Source: Zetaproteobacteria bacterium CG1_02_53_45
Lineage (GTDB): Bacteria; Pseudomonadota; Zetaproteobacteria; Mariprofundales; Mariprofundaceae
DNA: 35,251 nucleotides
Reading direction: 5' to 3'
Assembly (NCBI GenBank): GCA_001871925.1
Contig: MNWZ01000154.1
Location: forward strand, 1 to 35,251
Under the pieces are notes generated by a model. The model did no database searches, was not told the DNA's origin, and saw nothing but the letters and a program-made list of their open reading frames with translations. Of this stretch, positions 8,338-17,901 are shown one piece after another. Position 1 is the first letter of the stretch; each line of letters opens with the position of its first letter. The position numbers were made by a program, and so were the translations under genes.

Positions 8338-9327
8338 ATGTTAAAAAAAACAGCCCTGGTATTTGTTGCCGTAGTGATTGCGCTTGCGGCTGCGGAGATC
8401 GCTCTGCGCGCCTGGTTTCCACTCTACCTGACCGGAGCGGTTGATTCCTATCGCTATGATGCGGAGACAGGTATCACGCTGAAGAGCGATCTCAACAGCC
8501 TGAAGATGACAGACTACCTGCAGGAGATTGTCACCAATAGACTGGGTACGGTGAATTATCAGCAGAGCTTTGATCACTACGCCAGGCTGGTCTTTGCCGC
8601 AGGTGACTCCTATACGCAGGGCAGCGGCCTGCCGGCCGATGCTGCCTATCCGTTTCAACTGGATCTGCTGCTGAATAACGAACATGGCCATTATCAACCG
8701 GCGTACGGGGTTGTGAATCTCGGCGTGGCATCTTATGGCGGCAGGCAATCGCTTTTGCGGCTGCAACATTTTATCCACGCTGTCGGCAGGCCGGATTACA
8801 TCCTCTATCTGGTCAGCAGCAACGATGCCATGGATGACCGGCTGTTTGAGCAGGGCTACCGGCATCGCCATCTGGTTGATGGCAACCCCTATTGGGGTGT
8901 CTGGTTGAAACCGTTGCAGTGGCTGGGGCACGAGTGTGAAATCGGCAAGCGCGTCCGTTTGGCCTGGACCATGTTCAAACGCCGCGCTGCCACAAATCAC
9001 AAGCCAGCTACCGGCAAGCCGCGCATCAGTGTCGCCGAACAAGAGCTGCCGGTGCTCAGGCAATTGCAGCAGATCGCTACGCATAACCATGCCCGCCTGA
9101 TTATCGGCTGGTCAGGTCCACCCATGCATGATGACGGCTCCTATGGCTGGATGAAGCAGTGGGCGGCCGAAAACGGCACAGGCTTTGCCGACTGGCAACC
9201 GGCAGTAGCGGCAGATCAACAGGCCATGCCCTCCCTCGCCATGGCCAATCCGCACTCAGGCGGACATTATCGTAGCTGGGTACAGCGCCGGATTGCAATG
9301 GCGTACGCTGAAGCTATGCGCCGTTAG
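8338..9327 (+). CDS. SGNH/GDSL hydrolase family protein with N-terminal membrane anchor
   Basis: Hydrophobic N-terminus; VFAAGDSYTQGSGLPADAAYPFQLDLLL; YGVVNLGVASYGGRQSL; RBS AAGGAG upstream. Confidence 0.75.
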   Translation: MLKKTALVFVAVVIALAAAEIALRAWFPLYLTGAVDSYRYDAETGITLKSDLNSLKMTDYLQEIVTNRLGTVNYQQSFDHYARLVFAAGDSYTQGSGLPADAAYPFQLDLLLNNEHGHYQPAYGVVNLGVASYGGRQSLLRLQHFIHAVGRPDYILYLVSSNDAMDDRLFEQGYRHRHLVDGNPYWGVWLKPLQWLGHECEIGKRVRLAWTMFKRRAATNHKPATGKPRISVAEQELPVLRQLQQIATHNHARLIIGWSGPPMHDDGSYGWMKQWAAENGTGFADWQPAVAADQQAMPSLAMANPHSGGHYRSWVQRRIAMAYAEAMRR

Positions 9328-10655
9328 CAGGCGGGGCTTGCTGCACTGCTGCTTTTATCTGCTTCAGAGACAGGCATCAGGAACAGACTGCGCGCCAGCA
9401 CTAGCCCCAGTATCACATTCACTGGAAACAGTTCGGTGACGATCGTCGTCAGGCTGGCAATGGCAATGGCCAGATAGAGTGGTGCGGCTGTTTCATCCCG
9501 CCATGCCGCATAGGCCAGCAGCAGATAGAAGGCGAGCAGGCCTGTTATGCCAAGCTGTGCCAGCAGTGCCAGCGGGGTAGAGTCTGCAGTAAACAGCCTG
9601 CTGCTTATCTTGACCTCCTGAAAACCACCTTGCCAATTCATCATTATATTCAGTGCAGCATTGGTGCCTGCACCCAGTCCCTGGCCAAAGAGAAGTGTAT
9701 ACACATCAGGCAGGCCAGACACATAGCCTTCAAATGTATAAAGTCGTCCCCAGAGTGAGTCATATACATCCGGCCGCTGCACGATGCTGGGCAGCATGGT
9801 GACCAGCAGAATAAAGGCGGTTCCACCCCATAACAGAAGTCCTACTCGGTATCGCACGGCCAATAGCAAGTATACTTTTGCAGAGAGCAGAATCAGTAAC
9901 AGCAACAAGGCAGCTGCCGATTGTGAATATACAACGAGTATGGCCGTGGCAATAAAGGCAGGAACAGCCAACATTCGGTGACTGGAAAATTGCAGGTAGA
10001 ATACAAAGCCGATCACGGCCATCAGGCCAAGGCTGCTTGGCTGTAGCATGGTGCCTGCAGCCCTGGCACCGAAATAGGTACCAAACAAATGCACGCCATG
10101 GTGTATTTCTGTCGGCACAAGCAACACCTGCAGCAGTAGAAACAGCAGCAGACACTGAGCCAAGAAATGCAGGCTCTTCTGTTGTACAGCCCAGTAACCA
10201 AGCGTGGCAATGATCAGGAATGAGAAGAAACGTATGCCGCCGAGCAGCATGGCCGGCCCGAACTGGATTAGTGAAACCACACTGCCGATCGCGGTCACAG
10301 CGATCATCACAGTCAGTGGCCATGGCGGTTTGCGCACAGGCAGATCCGGTGAGCGCCACAGCAGTAGCAGTGAAATGATCAGAAAGGCTCCGATCCACAG
10401 CACTTTGCCCAGTTTGAGCAGACGCTCATTGCCAACAGACTGGTAAACATTATGGGTAAAATCACCCAGCTGCTTCCGCTCTTCATCGGTCCACTGGTGG
10501 CCGAGACCCACAGAAAAGTTGTTCATATAATACTGATGCAGTTGTGGTTCATACCAGCCGACACGCTTGAGCCAGAAGGAGGCGCCATTGAATATGGCTG
10601 CCATCATCAGCATGACAAACAGGAAACGGACAAGCGATGTTGCGGAATGATTCAA
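9324..10655 (-). CDS. O-antigen polymerase/ligase-like polytopic membrane protein
   Basis: ORF 9324..10769 with many hydrophobic segments; large periplasmic-type loop and GQGLGAGTNAAL; the first ~38 residues look non-genuine so a start near 10655 (TTG) is possible. Confidence 0.6.
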   Translation of the reverse strand: MNHSATSLVRFLFVMLMMAAIFNGASFWLKRVGWYEPQLHQYYMNNFSVGLGHQWTDEERKQLGDFTHNVYQSVGNERLLKLGKVLWIGAFLIISLLLLWRSPDLPVRKPPWPLTVMIAVTAIGSVVSLIQFGPAMLLGGIRFFSFLIIATLGYWAVQQKSLHFLAQCLLLFLLLQVLLVPTEIHHGVHLFGTYFGARAAGTMLQPSSLGLMAVIGFVFYLQFSSHRMLAVPAFIATAILVVYSQSAAALLLLLILLSAKVYLLLAVRYRVGLLLWGGTAFILLVTMLPSIVQRPDVYDSLWGRLYTFEGYVSGLPDVYTLLFGQGLGAGTNAALNIMMNWQGGFQEVKISSRLFTADSTPLALLAQLGITGLLAFYLLLAYAAWRDETAAPLYLAIAIASLTTIVTELFPVNVILGLVLARSLFLMPVSEADKSSSAASPAC

Positions 10656-10891
10656 AGGTACCTCTCGTGTTGCACAACCTAATGCAACAGAGCAGTGGCG
10701 AACAGGGAATCGTCTGTGCACTGGCAATGGTGAGCGGTGTCGCAGGCGATAGGTGGCTGTAGTATTCACGACCGCCGTTGCGGTTTCACATTCGCTTTAA
10801 CATGTTTGATGCATGCTTCCGTCTGCTACGGCTGTTATCATGCCGCGCCGGTGGCCCCTCTTCCCACCATGAATTCACCCTGGAGGTCCAT

Positions 10892-12256
10892 ATGAATACG
10901 CTGGAGCGCAAGGCGGTTTTTCCGCTCGCCGGTATTTATGGTCTGCGTATGCTCGGCCTGTTTCTTATTCTGCCTGTGTTTGCCCTGTATGCCGATGGTC
11001 TCGAAGGCGTGACGCCGGCGCTGATGGGACTGGCACTCGGTGCCTACGGTTTTACCATGGCCATGCTACAGATTCCATTCGGCTGGTTATCCGATCGTAT
11101 CGGGCGAAAACCGGTGATTGCCGCCGGTCTGCTGATCTTTTTTGCCGGTAGTATTGTTGCGGCGATGGCTGATTCGATCTGGGGCGTGATTCTCGGGCGT
11201 GCCATCCAGGGGGCCGGCGCTATTGCCGCGGCCATGATGGCATTGCTGGCCGATCTGACGCGTGAAGAGGTGCGCAGCAAGGCCATGGCTGTTGTTGGTA
11301 TGACCATCGGCCTCTCTTTTACCGTGGCGCTGATTGCAGGCCCATTGCTGGACACATGGATAGGTGTGCAGGGCATCTTCTGGCTGACTGCAGTACTGGC
11401 GTTGCTCAGTATTGTGGTGCTCTATGTCATGGTGCCCAACCCGGGGCGTATCGGCATGCATCGCGATGTGGAATCCAGACCGGGCGAATTCGGCCGTATT
11501 TTGTCCAACCCGCAGCTGCTGCGTCTGGATATGGGTATATTGATACTCAATGCGATCATGACCTCGCTGTTTATTGCCTTGCCGTTTGTGCTGCGCGATC
11601 ACCTGCATATTGTTGCCAATCACCACCCATGGGTTTATCTGCCCGTACTGCTGGTGGCAATGGCGGTGATGATACCGCTGATTATCATGGCCGAGAGCAA
11701 GGGCAAGATGAAACAGGTATTCCTGATCAGTATCAGTATGATCGCGATTGCCTGTGCGCTGCTGGGTGGTTTGCACGATTCGCTGACCAGTGTGATCATC
11801 GGTCTGTTTCTCTTCTTTGTTGCCTATAATGTGCTGGAAGCCACGTTACCCTCGCTGATCTCCCGTATGGCTCCGATCGATGCCAAGGGTACAGCGATGG
11901 GGGTCTACTCCTCATCGCAGTTTTTCGGCGCTTTTCTGGGTGGCGCCGTGGGCGGCTGGTGCTACGGCCATTATGATGTGCAGGGCGTCTTTTTTGGAGC
12001 CGCTACACTGGCCCTGCTCTGGTTACTGGTGGCATCGGGCATGCGCATGCCCGCCATGCGCTCGGCGATTATGCGTTATGTGAAATCCGATGCGGATGCA
12101 GCCGCGCTGGAAGCAGAGCTGCTGCAGCTTGCCGGTATCCATGAAGCTAAAGTCGTACCGGAAGAGAATACCGCTTTTTTGCGTGTAGATAAAAAAATAC
12201 TGGATCTTGCCGCCCTGGATGCCCTGCTGGGTAGTTCGGCCGAGGAAACCCTATGA
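10892..12256 (+). CDS. MFS transporter with C-terminal ferredoxin-like domain (YajR-like)
   Basis: GWLSDRIGRKPVIAAGLLIFFAGS MFS motif; soluble C-terminal ~60 aa; ATG at 10892 follows GGAGG. Confidence 0.85.
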   Translation: MNTLERKAVFPLAGIYGLRMLGLFLILPVFALYADGLEGVTPALMGLALGAYGFTMAMLQIPFGWLSDRIGRKPVIAAGLLIFFAGSIVAAMADSIWGVILGRAIQGAGAIAAAMMALLADLTREEVRSKAMAVVGMTIGLSFTVALIAGPLLDTWIGVQGIFWLTAVLALLSIVVLYVMVPNPGRIGMHRDVESRPGEFGRILSNPQLLRLDMGILILNAIMTSLFIALPFVLRDHLHIVANHHPWVYLPVLLVAMAVMIPLIIMAESKGKMKQVFLISISMIAIACALLGGLHDSLTSVIIGLFLFFVAYNVLEATLPSLISRMAPIDAKGTAMGVYSSSQFFGAFLGGAVGGWCYGHYDVQGVFFGAATLALLWLLVASGMRMPAMRSAIMRYVKSDADAAALEAELLQLAGIHEAKVVPEENTAFLRVDKKILDLAALDALLGSSAEETL

Positions 12257-13908
12257 GTGCAACACCGAATACCAAACAGGTTATATTAAGCCCGGCCGAA
12301 GGCCCGGTACTGCTGCTGATTATGGATGGCTGGGGCATTGGCACCGGTGGCCCTGAAGATGCCATTGCGCAGGCCAACACACCGGTTTTTGACCGGCTCT
12401 GGTCCGGCTATGCGCATACCGAGCTGATGACGCACGGTCACTTTGTCGGCCTGCCTTCCGGTAAAGATATGGGGGGCTCGGAAGTGGGGCACCTGACCAT
12501 GGGGGCAGGTCTGATTCTTGATCAGGGCCCAACCCGTATCAACAAGGCCATCGAGGATGGTTCGTTCTACGCCTCCGATGCGCTGGAGCAGGTGCTGTCG
12601 ATTGAGCCGGGCAAGGCGCTGCATCTGGTCGGTCTGCTCTCCGATGGCAACATCCACTCCCATCTGACGCATTTTCGCGCGCTGATCAATGCGGCCTTCG
12701 AGCGCGGTATTCATCACCTTTATGTGCATGCATTGCTGGACGGGCGTGATGTCGGTATCCAGACCGCTCAGCAGTATGTGGGTGAACTGGAAGCAGATTT
12801 TACCCGCATCAACGATCATCAGGGCTTCCATTACGCCTTTGCCTCTGGCGGCGGTCGTGAGCGCATTATTATGGATCGGGATGGTGACTGGGCGAAGGTG
12901 GAAGCCGGCTGGAACCTGATGGGGCATGGTGCGGGCGAATACCACTTTCCATCAATGATGGCGGCCATTACCCATTTTCGTCAGCAGGATGCGGATCTGG
13001 TGGATCAGGATATGCCCGGCTTTGTCATTGTCGATGGTCAGGATGCGCCGATTGGCAAAATCAGCGACGGTGATGCGGTTGTTATGGTTAATTTCCGTGG
13101 TGACCGCGCCATTGAGATCACCGAGGCATTCGAACTAGATGATTTTTCCGGTTTTGATCGCGGTGTGCGCCCCGATATCATCTATGCCGGCATGATGGTC
13201 TATGATGAGGATCGCAATCTGCCGGCCCTGCAGTTGATGGGGCCGACCAAGGTGGATGAGCCGTTCGGTAAGCGCATACTGGAGCTGGGCATCAAGCAGT
13301 TCCGCCTGACCGAAACACAGAAGTATCCGCATGTGACCTTCTTCTTTAATGGTGGTTATCGCCAGCCGCTGGATGCCAGCATGGAAGACTATATCCTGAT
13401 CCCCTCGGACAAGAGGGTATCGTTTGCCGACGAGCCGCAGATGAAATCTGCCGAAATTGCCGCCAGGGCGGTTGAGTTGATTCAATCCGGTGAATATGGT
13501 TTCGGCCTGATTAACTTTGCCAATGCCGATATGGTGGGCCATTGCGGCAAGATCAAACCGGCGATCATCGCTGTTGAGGCAGTGGATGCGGCGGTTGGCA
13601 AGATCATTGATGCGCTGCAGGCCTGTGGTGGTCGCGCCCTGATTACGGCCGATCACGGCAATGCCGAAGAGATGCAGGTGTATGACAAGTCGGGTCGTGC
13701 CGAAGCCTGTACCAAGCATTCAACCAACCCCGTTCCCTGTATCCTGTTCGATCCCTCTTATGATGGCAGCTATCGTCTGCATCAACCGCGCAGCGGTGAT
13801 GACAAGGCATTGATGCCGGGTCTGTCGCATCTGGCAGCGACCTTGTATGCGATGATGGGTAAGGAGCCGCCGGCCGATCTCAATAGCTCACTGATCGAGG
13901 CGATCTGA
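12253..13908 (+). CDS. gpmI: 2,3-bisphosphoglycerate-independent phosphoglycerate mutase
   Basis: LLIMDGWGIG, GKDMGGSEVGHLTMGAG, HALLDGRDV, NFANADMVGHCG, ITADHGNAEEM. Confidence 0.97.
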   Translation: MSATPNTKQVILSPAEGPVLLLIMDGWGIGTGGPEDAIAQANTPVFDRLWSGYAHTELMTHGHFVGLPSGKDMGGSEVGHLTMGAGLILDQGPTRINKAIEDGSFYASDALEQVLSIEPGKALHLVGLLSDGNIHSHLTHFRALINAAFERGIHHLYVHALLDGRDVGIQTAQQYVGELEADFTRINDHQGFHYAFASGGGRERIIMDRDGDWAKVEAGWNLMGHGAGEYHFPSMMAAITHFRQQDADLVDQDMPGFVIVDGQDAPIGKISDGDAVVMVNFRGDRAIEITEAFELDDFSGFDRGVRPDIIYAGMMVYDEDRNLPALQLMGPTKVDEPFGKRILELGIKQFRLTETQKYPHVTFFFNGGYRQPLDASMEDYILIPSDKRVSFADEPQMKSAEIAARAVELIQSGEYGFGLINFANADMVGHCGKIKPAIIAVEAVDAAVGKIIDALQACGGRALITADHGNAEEMQVYDKSGRAEACTKHSTNPVPCILFDPSYDGSYRLHQPRSGDDKALMPGLSHLAATLYAMMGKEPPADLNSSLIEAI

Positions 13909-14015
13909 TAGCGGAAAAATCGCCCCGGCTGTTGTCATGATCACGAGAATTTGCCATTGCGTCGATACATGGCCGGTGTGAGATTGGCAGGGTGTCATCA
14001 CGACAGGAGTGAGCC

Positions 14016-14723
14016 ATGGAACAGTTAGACCAGATTTCACAGACCCTTGCCCTGGCAATGGGGGCGGCATGGGGTAGCGGCATCAACCTCTATGCCACGA
14101 TTCTGATGCTCGGCCTGTTGGCTACGACCGGTAATATCCAGCTGCCGCCGGGTCTGGATATCCTGACCGATCCGGTGGTGCTGTTTGCCGCCGGCGCCAT
14201 GTATATCACTGAATTTGTGGCTGACAAAATCCCCGGTGTCGATACCGGCTGGGATGCGCTGCATACCTTTATCCGTATTCCTGCCGGTGCGCTGCTGGCA
14301 GCAGGTGCGCTTGGTGATGTGACGCCGGCCCTGACTCTGGCGGCAGCACTGATGGGCGGTGGTCTGGCAGCCGGCACACATGCCACCAAGGCCGGCTCGC
14401 GCGTGCTGATCAATACCTCGCCCGAGCCGTTCAGCAACTGGACGGCATCGGTGAGTGAAGATATCGCTGTTGTTGCCGGCCTGTGGACGGCACTGAATCA
14501 TCCGACCCTGTTTCTGGTGCTTTTGTTTGTATTTATCCTGCTGATGATCTGGTTGTTGCCGCGTTTGTGGCGTGGAATCAAGACCGTGTTCCGTAAGCTG
14601 GGCGAATGGTTCGGCGGCAAGAAAGGGACGCCTGCGGATGCACCACCATCGGTCCCGATCGCTGTAGCATCTGCAAGCGACACCGACGACATCAAACCGA
14701 AGCCGGATAACAGGGCACGCTAA
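14016..14723 (+). CDS. DUF4126-type membrane protein
   Basis: AMGAAWGSGINLYATILMLGLL; GTHATKAGSRVLINTSPEPFSNWTASVSEDIAVV. Confidence 0.75.
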   Translation: MEQLDQISQTLALAMGAAWGSGINLYATILMLGLLATTGNIQLPPGLDILTDPVVLFAAGAMYITEFVADKIPGVDTGWDALHTFIRIPAGALLAAGALGDVTPALTLAAALMGGGLAAGTHATKAGSRVLINTSPEPFSNWTASVSEDIAVVAGLWTALNHPTLFLVLLFVFILLMIWLLPRLWRGIKTVFRKLGEWFGGKKGTPADAPPSVPIAVASASDTDDIKPKPDNRAR

Positions 14724-14795
14724 GGCGCAGCTATTAACAATCCGGCCAATATACCCGGCAACTACGCAATCGGTCCCGGATGATTTAAGCGGTCT

Positions 14796-16082
14796 TTATA
14801 AGCTGGAATAACGTTGTGGCAGCGTGGCGGACTTGTTGGCCGGTTGCGGGCTGTCCGATCCCGTCACCTGTCGTATGCGCTTATCCAGCACTTCGGCAAG
14901 AAATGTATTGGGTACGTCCAGGTGATGCAGGCTGTCCAGCTGGCGGATTTTTTCCACCGCTGCCTGGGCCTGTTGAATGTCGCCTCTGTTCAACCATGTT
15001 TCGCCGGCACGGAAATACCAGTTGGCCGCATCGCTGCCGCTGGGTTTGATGCCTCTTGTTTCGCTGTAGATACGAGCCAGATTGAACTGGACTTCGGGAT
15101 CGCCTTGCTCGGCCTCTCTGAGGAACCAGTTCAGGGCGGTCTCACTGTCGCTGTCGATGCCGCCGCCCTTGAGGTAGAGCACCGCGAGATTATGCTGGGC
15201 CTGAGCATGGCCCTGTTTGGCCGCCTTGCGCCACCATGCGGCGGCCTGCGCCATATCCTTGTGCTCACTACTCTCGGCATAGAGCAGGCCCAGACAATAC
15301 TGTGCGTTGGCCTCACCGCGTTGTGCGGCTTTTTCCAGCCACTGTTTTGCCTTGTTTTCGTCGCGATCGATCCCGGTGCCCTGATAGTAGATCAGCCCGA
15401 GTGTATACTGGGCTTCGGTCAGCCCCTGACCGGCGGCCATGGTAAACATGTCTAATGCCTGCAGGTCATCTTTTTCGACACCTACCCCTTCATGAAACAT
15501 CAGTCCGAGCAGGTAGCGGGCATGGCTGTCGCCGGCTTCGGCATCGGTCATATATTGGCGGAACAGCAGTTCATCGGCGCTATAATGGACAGGTAATACG
15601 GGCCTTGCGGGGGTGGCAGGGGGAGCAATGGCTTCTGCTGCCGGTGCGGCTGGTGTGCTGATTTTTTCTGCAACAGGAGGCATGCTTATCGCAGCTGGAG
15701 GCTCTGAGCGGGTGATCTCCTGCGCTGTTTTGCCGCTTGTCTGCTTCCGGCTTTCCAGATACTTCTGTTGCCAGTCATCAGTCGCTTCGTCCTGCAGGAT
15801 TTGCAGTTTGTAGCTGGCTGCTGCATAACCTTGCTTTGCAGCCTTGCTGTACCACACTCTTGCCTGTTTACTATCTCTTTTTACGCCATGGCCTTTGTCA
15901 AACATCAGGCCCAATACATATTGAGCCTGGTTGTCACCTGCATCCGCCGCCTGGCGACAGGGCTCAACGGCATGCAGATAGTCTTTAATATAAAACAGTT
16001 TCAGACACTGACCTGCACTGTCGGCCACAGCCGGCGTAGCGGTCAGCAGGCAGGCCAGTGCCAGCAGCAGGCGAGCACTCAT
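14796..16082 (-). CDS. Sel1-repeat (TPR-like) protein with signal peptide
   Basis: Repeated AQYxLGLxYxxGxGVxxDxxxAxxWxxKAAxQG units; N-terminal signal peptide ..LTATPAVADS. Confidence 0.9.
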   Translation of the reverse strand: MSARLLLALACLLTATPAVADSAGQCLKLFYIKDYLHAVEPCRQAADAGDNQAQYVLGLMFDKGHGVKRDSKQARVWYSKAAKQGYAAASYKLQILQDEATDDWQQKYLESRKQTSGKTAQEITRSEPPAAISMPPVAEKISTPAAPAAEAIAPPATPARPVLPVHYSADELLFRQYMTDAEAGDSHARYLLGLMFHEGVGVEKDDLQALDMFTMAAGQGLTEAQYTLGLIYYQGTGIDRDENKAKQWLEKAAQRGEANAQYCLGLLYAESSEHKDMAQAAAWWRKAAKQGHAQAQHNLAVLYLKGGGIDSDSETALNWFLREAEQGDPEVQFNLARIYSETRGIKPSGSDAANWYFRAGETWLNRGDIQQAQAAVEKIRQLDSLHHLDVPNTFLAEVLDKRIRQVTGSDSPQPANKSATLPQRYSSL

Positions 16083-16094
16083 ACGTCTGCCTGT

Positions 16095-16790
16095 TTAACG
16101 ATGTTGATTGAGCAGATCAAAGGTGCCATTCGGTTGTTCGACAAGGTGGGATATGCTGGTGTTGGATAATTTGTAACGACCGACTGGCTCCATTCCCTGC
16201 AGGATTTCCAGCAGGCGTGATCCTGCATGATAATGACCGACAACCAGAATGGTTTTATCCGATTGACCAAAACGTTTTTTCAACCGGTCTGCAGCCATCA
16301 GGGTTTGCAGGATGCCTTCCGAATAGTTACGTGTGTCGTAGCTGTAATGTGAATCGCCAGCGGCAAATGAGAACCAGGGTGCCATCCCGGATGTCAGTTC
16401 GATTTTTTCTCCACGCTTCAGGTCGAAGGCGGATGATTGCCTGTGCTCTTTCTGCCAGCAGCACTCTGCCAGCTCCGGCCATATCTCTGCCGTGAGCCGG
16501 TGTTTCTTCAGGTAGGGGAGAATGGTTTTCAGGGCGCGCTGTTTGGGGCTGACTACGATGTAGTCAATGTTCAGTTGTTCCAGGCTGCGCGTGAGCTCCT
16601 CCACCTGTCTGATGCCTTCGGGGGAGAGTGTGCGGTCATCCTGTTTGCTGTGGCTATGGGTGAGGTTACCCATGGTTTCGGCGTGACGGACAAAATATAC
16701 TTCGGTCTGGCCGGCGGTAGCACTCTGCGCCACGGCAATCAGCATGGATGGCAGGAGCAGTACAAGTGTAGTCATAAGCTTGATATGCAT
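16095..16790 (-). CDS. Histidine phosphatase family protein (exported)
   Basis: EVYFVRHAETMGN RHG motif and signal peptide; ATG at 16790 preceded by GGAGGATACC. Confidence 0.85.
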   Translation of the reverse strand: MHIKLMTTLVLLLPSMLIAVAQSATAGQTEVYFVRHAETMGNLTHSHSKQDDRTLSPEGIRQVEELTRSLEQLNIDYIVVSPKQRALKTILPYLKKHRLTAEIWPELAECCWQKEHRQSSAFDLKRGEKIELTSGMAPWFSFAAGDSHYSYDTRNYSEGILQTLMAADRLKKRFGQSDKTILVVGHYHAGSRLLEILQGMEPVGRYKLSNTSISHLVEQPNGTFDLLNQHR

Positions 16791-16875
16791 GGTATCCTCC
16801 GACCGGCTCGCTCCGGTATATGCGTCAACAATATGCGCATCACGGTGCGTTGGCAAAGGGGATCGTGTACGCCAG

Positions 16876-17232
16876 TCACGCTTCTGTACGCATTGATGGC
16901 TGGCAAAACAGGGCCAGCCAGACGGTATCCTGATCCGGGTCGGTCCATGCCACCCTGTGGCGTATCCCGGCCGGAATCATCAGGTGATCGCCGGCCCGCA
17001 GTGGCTGTGGTGGTTTCCCATCATCAAATGCCACGCTTGCAGCGCCTGCGAGCAGTATCACCCATTCATCCTCATGCTGATCATACCAGAAACCGGCCGG
17101 TGAGCACTGACCATGGGATACAATACGCTCAACGCGCATGCCGGCCGCGCGCAGCAGTGTGGTGATCTGTTCGGTATCATCCGCTGTGCCGGGCAGCGGG
17201 AAGATGTTCTCTATCTGACCATTAATCGGCAT
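16876..17232 (-). CDS. Cupin domain protein
   Basis: GFWYDQHEDEWVILLAGAASVAFDDG...LRAGDHLMIPAGIRHRVAWT; start assigned to internal ATG. Confidence 0.8.
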   Translation of the reverse strand: MPINGQIENIFPLPGTADDTEQITTLLRAAGMRVERIVSHGQCSPAGFWYDQHEDEWVILLAGAASVAFDDGKPPQPLRAGDHLMIPAGIRHRVAWTDPDQDTVWLALFCQPSMRTEA

Positions 17233-17845
17233 ACGGTTCGATGTGACGGCAGTCGGGGTATTGTTCACATACCCAGAACAGTGTTCCCTTCTGTGTGCCG
17301 CTGTTGGCCCGTTTGATGTGCATGCGCGACTGGCAACGCTGGCACAGGTAGAGGGCCTCCATGGATATGGTTGCCACCATCTCATCCGGTGTGGGGAGCG
17401 GCTTTTTCAGCAGAGGTGCGAGCAACTGGCGCATCTCGAGAATACTATAGCTTGTTTTCCGTTGCAGGCGGAATACAGGGATGCCCGCCTGTTCGGCGCT
17501 TTTCTGAAGTTGCGCCTGCAGTTTATGCCCAGGCTGCTGCAACCAGATAGCAGCAGCTGTCTGATGTTGCACATCATCATAGAGAATGAAATCAACTATC
17601 TGATCGGCCTGCTTGCCATAGCCTGCTGTCAGCTCAGCTATGGGGGCTTTGCAGATGATGCGGTATTCACCGGCGACAACCGTCTGCAGCGTTTGCAGAC
17701 AGGCTTGCTCCATCTCATTCAACGGGGGGGCGACGGCTGTAGCCGCTGTGGGTCGGTCATGCCGCAACATTCTGATGGTATAGAGCACAAGCAGCAGTAC
17801 CGCGGTACTCAGTACAATAGCAATCCAGGCGGTTTGATCGGGCAT
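17222..17845 (-). CDS. DUF2726-like protein with C-terminal zinc-ribbon
   Basis: N-terminal TM; VDFILYDDVQHQTAAAIWL; C-terminal CQRCQSRMHIKRAN...FWVCEQYPDCRH. Confidence 0.65.
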   Translation of the reverse strand: MPDQTAWIAIVLSTAVLLLVLYTIRMLRHDRPTAATAVAPPLNEMEQACLQTLQTVVAGEYRIICKAPIAELTAGYGKQADQIVDFILYDDVQHQTAAAIWLQQPGHKLQAQLQKSAEQAGIPVFRLQRKTSYSILEMRQLLAPLLKKPLPTPDEMVATISMEALYLCQRCQSRMHIKRANSGTQKGTLFWVCEQYPDCRHIEPYAD

Positions 17846-17901
17846 GAAACCTCCTTCTTTCGGTTGAAGCCTGCGCGCAGGCGACCGGTTACTTCCTGTG
17901 C

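Noticed and set aside
8341-9090. 249-aa minus-strand ORF antisense to the SGNH gene
   Set aside because: No recognisable motif; lies fully opposite a convincing CDS with RBS.
11087-11776. 229-aa minus-strand ORF, His/Gln-rich
   Set aside because: Antisense shadow of the MFS transporter, composition typical of a spurious frame.
12286-12945. 219-aa minus-strand ORF
   Set aside because: Antisense shadow of gpmI.
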